Assembly: GCA_964390545.1 (NCBI GenBank)
Contig: CAYMJV010000068.1
Span: forward strand, 1 to 16,517
Reading direction: 5' to 3'
DNA length: 16,517 bases
Source of the DNA: CAYMJV01 sp964390545
Lineage (GTDB): Bacteria; Desulfobacterota; BSN033; UBA1163
Shown here piece after piece: positions 14,926-16,517 of this stretch. A program made the position numbers and the translations under genes. The notes beneath the pieces are model-generated. The model ran no database searches and was not told the origin of the DNA. It saw only the letters and a list, made by a program, of their open reading frames with translations. The stretch's first letter is position 1, and each line of letters starts with the position of its first letter.

Positions 14926-15075
14926 CAGGTCGCCTCGATTGGTAATGGCCGAAAGAACGTTTGCCCCGAAACGGTTCCCTGCCCGGGGTCGTATCGGGGT
15001 CTGCCCTTTCGGGGCATACGACCATCCCGCCTGATGATCCGAACAGGTCCCCATCGCGTCGCCCCAGTACAGCTT
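14925..15075 (-). mobile_element. Internal fragment of an IS630-like transposase
   Basis: The minus-strand frame reads KLYWGDAMGTCSDHQ, then AGWSYAPKGQTPI, then NRFGANVLSAITNRGDLAF. This matches the middle of IS630-family DDE transposases, where a catalytic-Asp strand is followed by SDxxAGxxxAPxGxTP and a G-x-R-F-x-x-N-x-x-SA(I/V) block. The rest of the transposase is absent. The frame runs on without a stop into the radical SAM remnant (AFVDIGPIGKAPFYY), while the upstream side joins the IS256-like fragment in another frame. Identification is from recalled family patterns. Confidence 0.65.
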
Positions 15076-15265
15076 CCCCAGCCAAACTTCTAACCTCTTC
15101 CTCCAATTCCTCCTTCACATGCCATAATCCGATCGGAATCAAAGCCTGGATTAACTCCACCTTCATATCCACATCCATCCCATTCAAACCCTGATCACAA
15201 ATCTCCTTCGCTCTCGCCCGCCTCACCTTGACACCTCTGCCAATTCGTAATATCTTCTCTATCAC
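15074..15265 (-). mobile_element. N-terminal fragment of an IS256 (mutator)-family transposase
   Basis: A GTG start at 15265 follows AAAGGAGCCA. The frame reads MIEKILRIGRGVKVRRARAK, then ICDQGLNGMDVDMKVELIQ, then ALIPIGLWHVKEELEEEV and RSLAGE, which is the basic and helical N-terminus of a group of IS256-like transposases where GERY would normally follow. Here it breaks off after GE (about 15074) and runs into IS630-like sequence. No catalytic DDE region remains. The element's left end may lie near 15340, where the MFS gene is cut. Confidence 0.65.
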
Positions 15266-15326
15266 TGGCTCCTTTCTTGGTGGTTTTTCTTTTTCTCACC
15301 CGATTAAGATATTAGCACCATTTTAG

Positions 15327-15557
15327 GAGCCACTCTCTAAATTTCAACTAAGAAAGGTAGCTACCATCACAAGGCTTCGAGGTATGTTTGCGAACGTTGG
15401 AGGAACGTTGGGAATCTCATTAATTACAATTATCCTCCATTTGAGTTCTACCCTTGCCAATGGGTTTAGAGTTACGTTCATCTCTTTTGGTCTGGGGCTT
15501 TTATTTACTATTCCTCTTGTCTTTCTTATGCCCACGGGGAAGAAAGAATGGGGATAA
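15327..15557 (+). pseudogene. 3' end of an MFS transporter gene, 5' truncated
   Basis: An open plus-strand frame without a plausible start reads VATITRLRGMFANVGGTLGI, then SLITIILHLSSTLANGF, then RVTFISFGLGLLFTIPLVFL and MPTGKKEWG before TAA at 15555-15557. These are the last two membrane spans of a major facilitator protein of the multidrug/H+ antiporter type, with the GMFxNxGGxxG stretch. Similarity begins around 15350, immediately beyond the IS256-like remnant, which points to truncation by that insertion. The first residues (EPLSKFQLRK) may be junction sequence. Confidence 0.65.
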
Positions 15558-15638
15558 GGCTGAAACCTATAGGGTCAAAGAGCAAAGGTAGGGTCACCCA
15601 TTAAAAGAAATGCCACTGCTTTTCTCATTGTGCGAAAG

Positions 15639-15675
15639 TCAGGACTTCACCTTACAAACACTTTCAAGTCAGGTA
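15639..15675 (+). repeat. 37-bp inverted repeat, left copy
   Basis: It starts TCAGGACTTCACCTTAC and ends TTTCAAGTCAGGTA. It is the reverse complement of 16361-16397 at 33 of 37 positions by my count. Each copy has an internal dyad; in the right copy GACTTGAC and GTCAAGTC are perfect arms. The two copies face each other around the PNPOx-type gene. Confidence 0.8.
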
Positions 15676-15715
15676 ACGTTTTCTTCTTGAGAAGAAACAA
15701 GTGCATGAGGTTGAA

Positions 15716-16189
15716 ATGAGACGGAAAGATAAGGAAATTCAGGATAATGATTTGATTAAGCAAATCATAGCGAAAGCCCAAATTTGCAGACTGGGATTGT
15801 GCAAGGACAAAATGCCGTACATCGTTCCAGTATCTTTTGGCTATGATGGTAAGTCTATCTTTTTTCACACCGCTATTGAAGGCATGAAAATAGATTATAT
15901 TACCTTCAATAATCAAGTTTGTTTTGAGTTCGAGCACGATGTAAAAGTTGTTCCCAATGATGATACTGCATGTAAATGGACTTTTTCCTTTTATAGTGTG
16001 ATAGGGTTTGGTACCGTTGAAGAAATAACGGATTTCCACCACAAAGCTTATGCCTTTGGTCAGATAATGAAACATTACTCGAACCGAGAATGGGACTTTA
16101 ATGAACAACTACTCGAAAAGATACGGATATGGCGTATTTCGATTGAACGAATCACTGGTAAGCAATCTAAGGACAAAATCTCGATTTGA
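15716..16189 (+). CDS. NimA-like / pyridoxamine 5'-phosphate oxidase family flavin-binding protein
   Basis: 157 residues from the ATG at 15716, chosen because TGAGG lies 5 bases upstream and because the product then opens with MRRKDKEI, the usual beginning of this family; a GTG at 15701 is less likely. It is a split-barrel FMN-binding fold: helix (DLIKQIIAKA), strand CRLGLCKDKMPYIVPVSFGY, FHTAIEGMKIDYI with the lysine-containing cofactor loop, CFEFEHDV, then SFYSVIGFGTVEEIT, and a C-terminal helix ending in IERITGKQ. Relatives include 5-nitroimidazole reductase NimA and many uncharacterised oxidoreductases; the substrate is unknown. It has no operon partner and lies alone between inverted repeats in a region of broken genes. 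Confidence 0.88.
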   Translation: MRRKDKEIQDNDLIKQIIAKAQICRLGLCKDKMPYIVPVSFGYDGKSIFFHTAIEGMKIDYITFNNQVCFEFEHDVKVVPNDDTACKWTFSFYSVIGFGTVEEITDFHHKAYAFGQIMKHYSNREWDFNEQLLEKIRIWRISIERITGKQSKDKISI

Positions 16190-16205
16190 TGAATTCAGAA
16201 AGAAA

Positions 16206-16353
16206 CAGGCTGTTGAAAAACGCCCATCTGCGGCGTTCCCCTCATCCTTCGTCGTTGCGACGTACATTCAAGTACGCCTCACTCCTCAGGATTTCGGGCG
16301 CCTTGCATCTGGGCATTTTTGATCAACCTGCAAAAAATTACTTTTTCAACAGG
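16206..16353. repeat. Palindromic intergenic repeat (MITE/REP-like), CTGTTGAAAAA ends
   Basis: The left side CAGGCTGTTGAAAAACGCCC (16206-16225) is mirrored by GCATTTTTGATCAACCTG (16313-16330), and again by CTTTTTCAACAGG (16341-16353). Inside, CGCCCATCTGCGGCG faces CGCCTTGCATCTGGGC, and the centre has GTAC-ATTCAA-GTAC. The whole is a long imperfect hairpin. I recall similar dispersed elements in deltaproteobacterial intergenic regions. The core copy probably ends at 16330, with 16331-16353 a second arm. It follows the PNPOx-type gene by 16 bases and may serve as its transcript end. Confidence 0.7.
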
Positions 16354-16360
16354 ATCGAAA

Positions 16361-16397
16361 TACCTGACTTGACGGTGTCTGTAAGGTCAAGTCCTGA
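16361..16397 (-). repeat. 37-bp inverted repeat, right copy
   Basis: The reverse complement begins TCAGGACTTGACCTTACAGA and ends CCGTCAAGTCAGGTA. It matches the left copy (15639-15675) except at four positions. It lies just beyond the palindromic repeat. After it, 16398-16517 is A+T-rich and shows no gene or RNA I can support. Confidence 0.8.
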
Positions 16398-16517
16398 TTT
16401 TCACATTTTATGCATATTTCAACCAGTAATCGTTAAGTGTCAGAGTATTATTAGAGTGAACCTTTGTAGGTGCTATACGTAACATATTCTGCTTTTTCTT
16501 GTGATATTAGTTGGTTA

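Noticed and set aside
14722..15093. 123-residue plus-strand frame across the transposase/radical SAM remnants
   Set aside because: It is antisense to the recognisable CxxxCxxC and IS630 motifs and has no start context.
14861..15265. Single 134-residue protein starting at the GTG at 15265
   Set aside because: Only its first 64 residues match IS256-like transposase; the rest is out-of-frame translation of IS630-like and radical SAM sequence.
15647..16108. 153-residue minus-strand frame antisense to the NimA-like gene
   Set aside because: The plus strand carries the family motifs and a ribosome binding site; the antisense frame is low in complexity and ends in a Phe/Leu/Lys-rich run.

Overview
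The window looks like a chromosomal piece of an anaerobic Deltaproteobacterium-type organism (Desulfobacterota or a relative). This is an inference from gene content: a tungsten/molybdopterin aldehyde:ferredoxin oxidoreductase, a sigma-54 activator, radical SAM genes, a branched-chain-amino-acid type ABC transporter, moderate G+C and a dispersed CTGTTGAAAAA palindrome that I associate with that group. No rRNA, tRNA or CRISPR array was seen.

Left part (1-2969). The minus strand opens with the first 100 codons of a protein whose C-terminus lies off the window, probably a radical SAM protein. A plus-strand FAD-dependent CrtI/carotenoid-isomerase-like oxidoreductase (829-2382) follows. It sits between two direct copies (454-630 and 2346-2454) of a double-hairpin repeat that resembles an IS200/IS605 right end or a PATE. 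The second copy supplies the last codons of the oxidoreductase gene. The gap 2455-2969 holds no gene I can support.

Central part (2970-14052). A long minus-strand array reads, in transcription order: PAS-PAS-AAA+-HTH sigma-54 activator; a 313-bp regulatory gap; class III aminotransferase; a small ACT-like protein; periplasmic amino-acid binding protein; livH, livM, livG and livF; a 61-residue ORF; a GNAT acetyltransferase; and an aldehyde ferredoxin oxidoreductase. The spacing is tight (ATGA overlap at livM/livG, 14-bp overlap at livG/livF, 15-30 bp elsewhere), with one larger 122-bp gap after livF. A coherent reading is an amino-acid catabolic module: take up an amino acid or omega-amino acid, transaminate it (to a semialdehyde if the substrate is an omega-amino acid), and oxidise the aldehyde with ferredoxin as acceptor, under sigma-54 control. 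The substrate is unknown.

Right part (14159-16517). This is a decayed, mobile-element-rich zone. A broken AmmeMemoRadiSam-type radical SAM gene is joined at its 5' side to a piece of an IS630-like transposase, which is joined to the N-terminus of an IS256-like transposase. Beyond that lies the 3' end of an MFS transporter on the plus strand. Last comes an intact NimA/PNPOx-type flavoprotein gene (15716-16189) with a 125-150 bp palindromic repeat behind it; both lie inside a pair of 37-bp inverted repeats (15639-15675 and 16361-16397).
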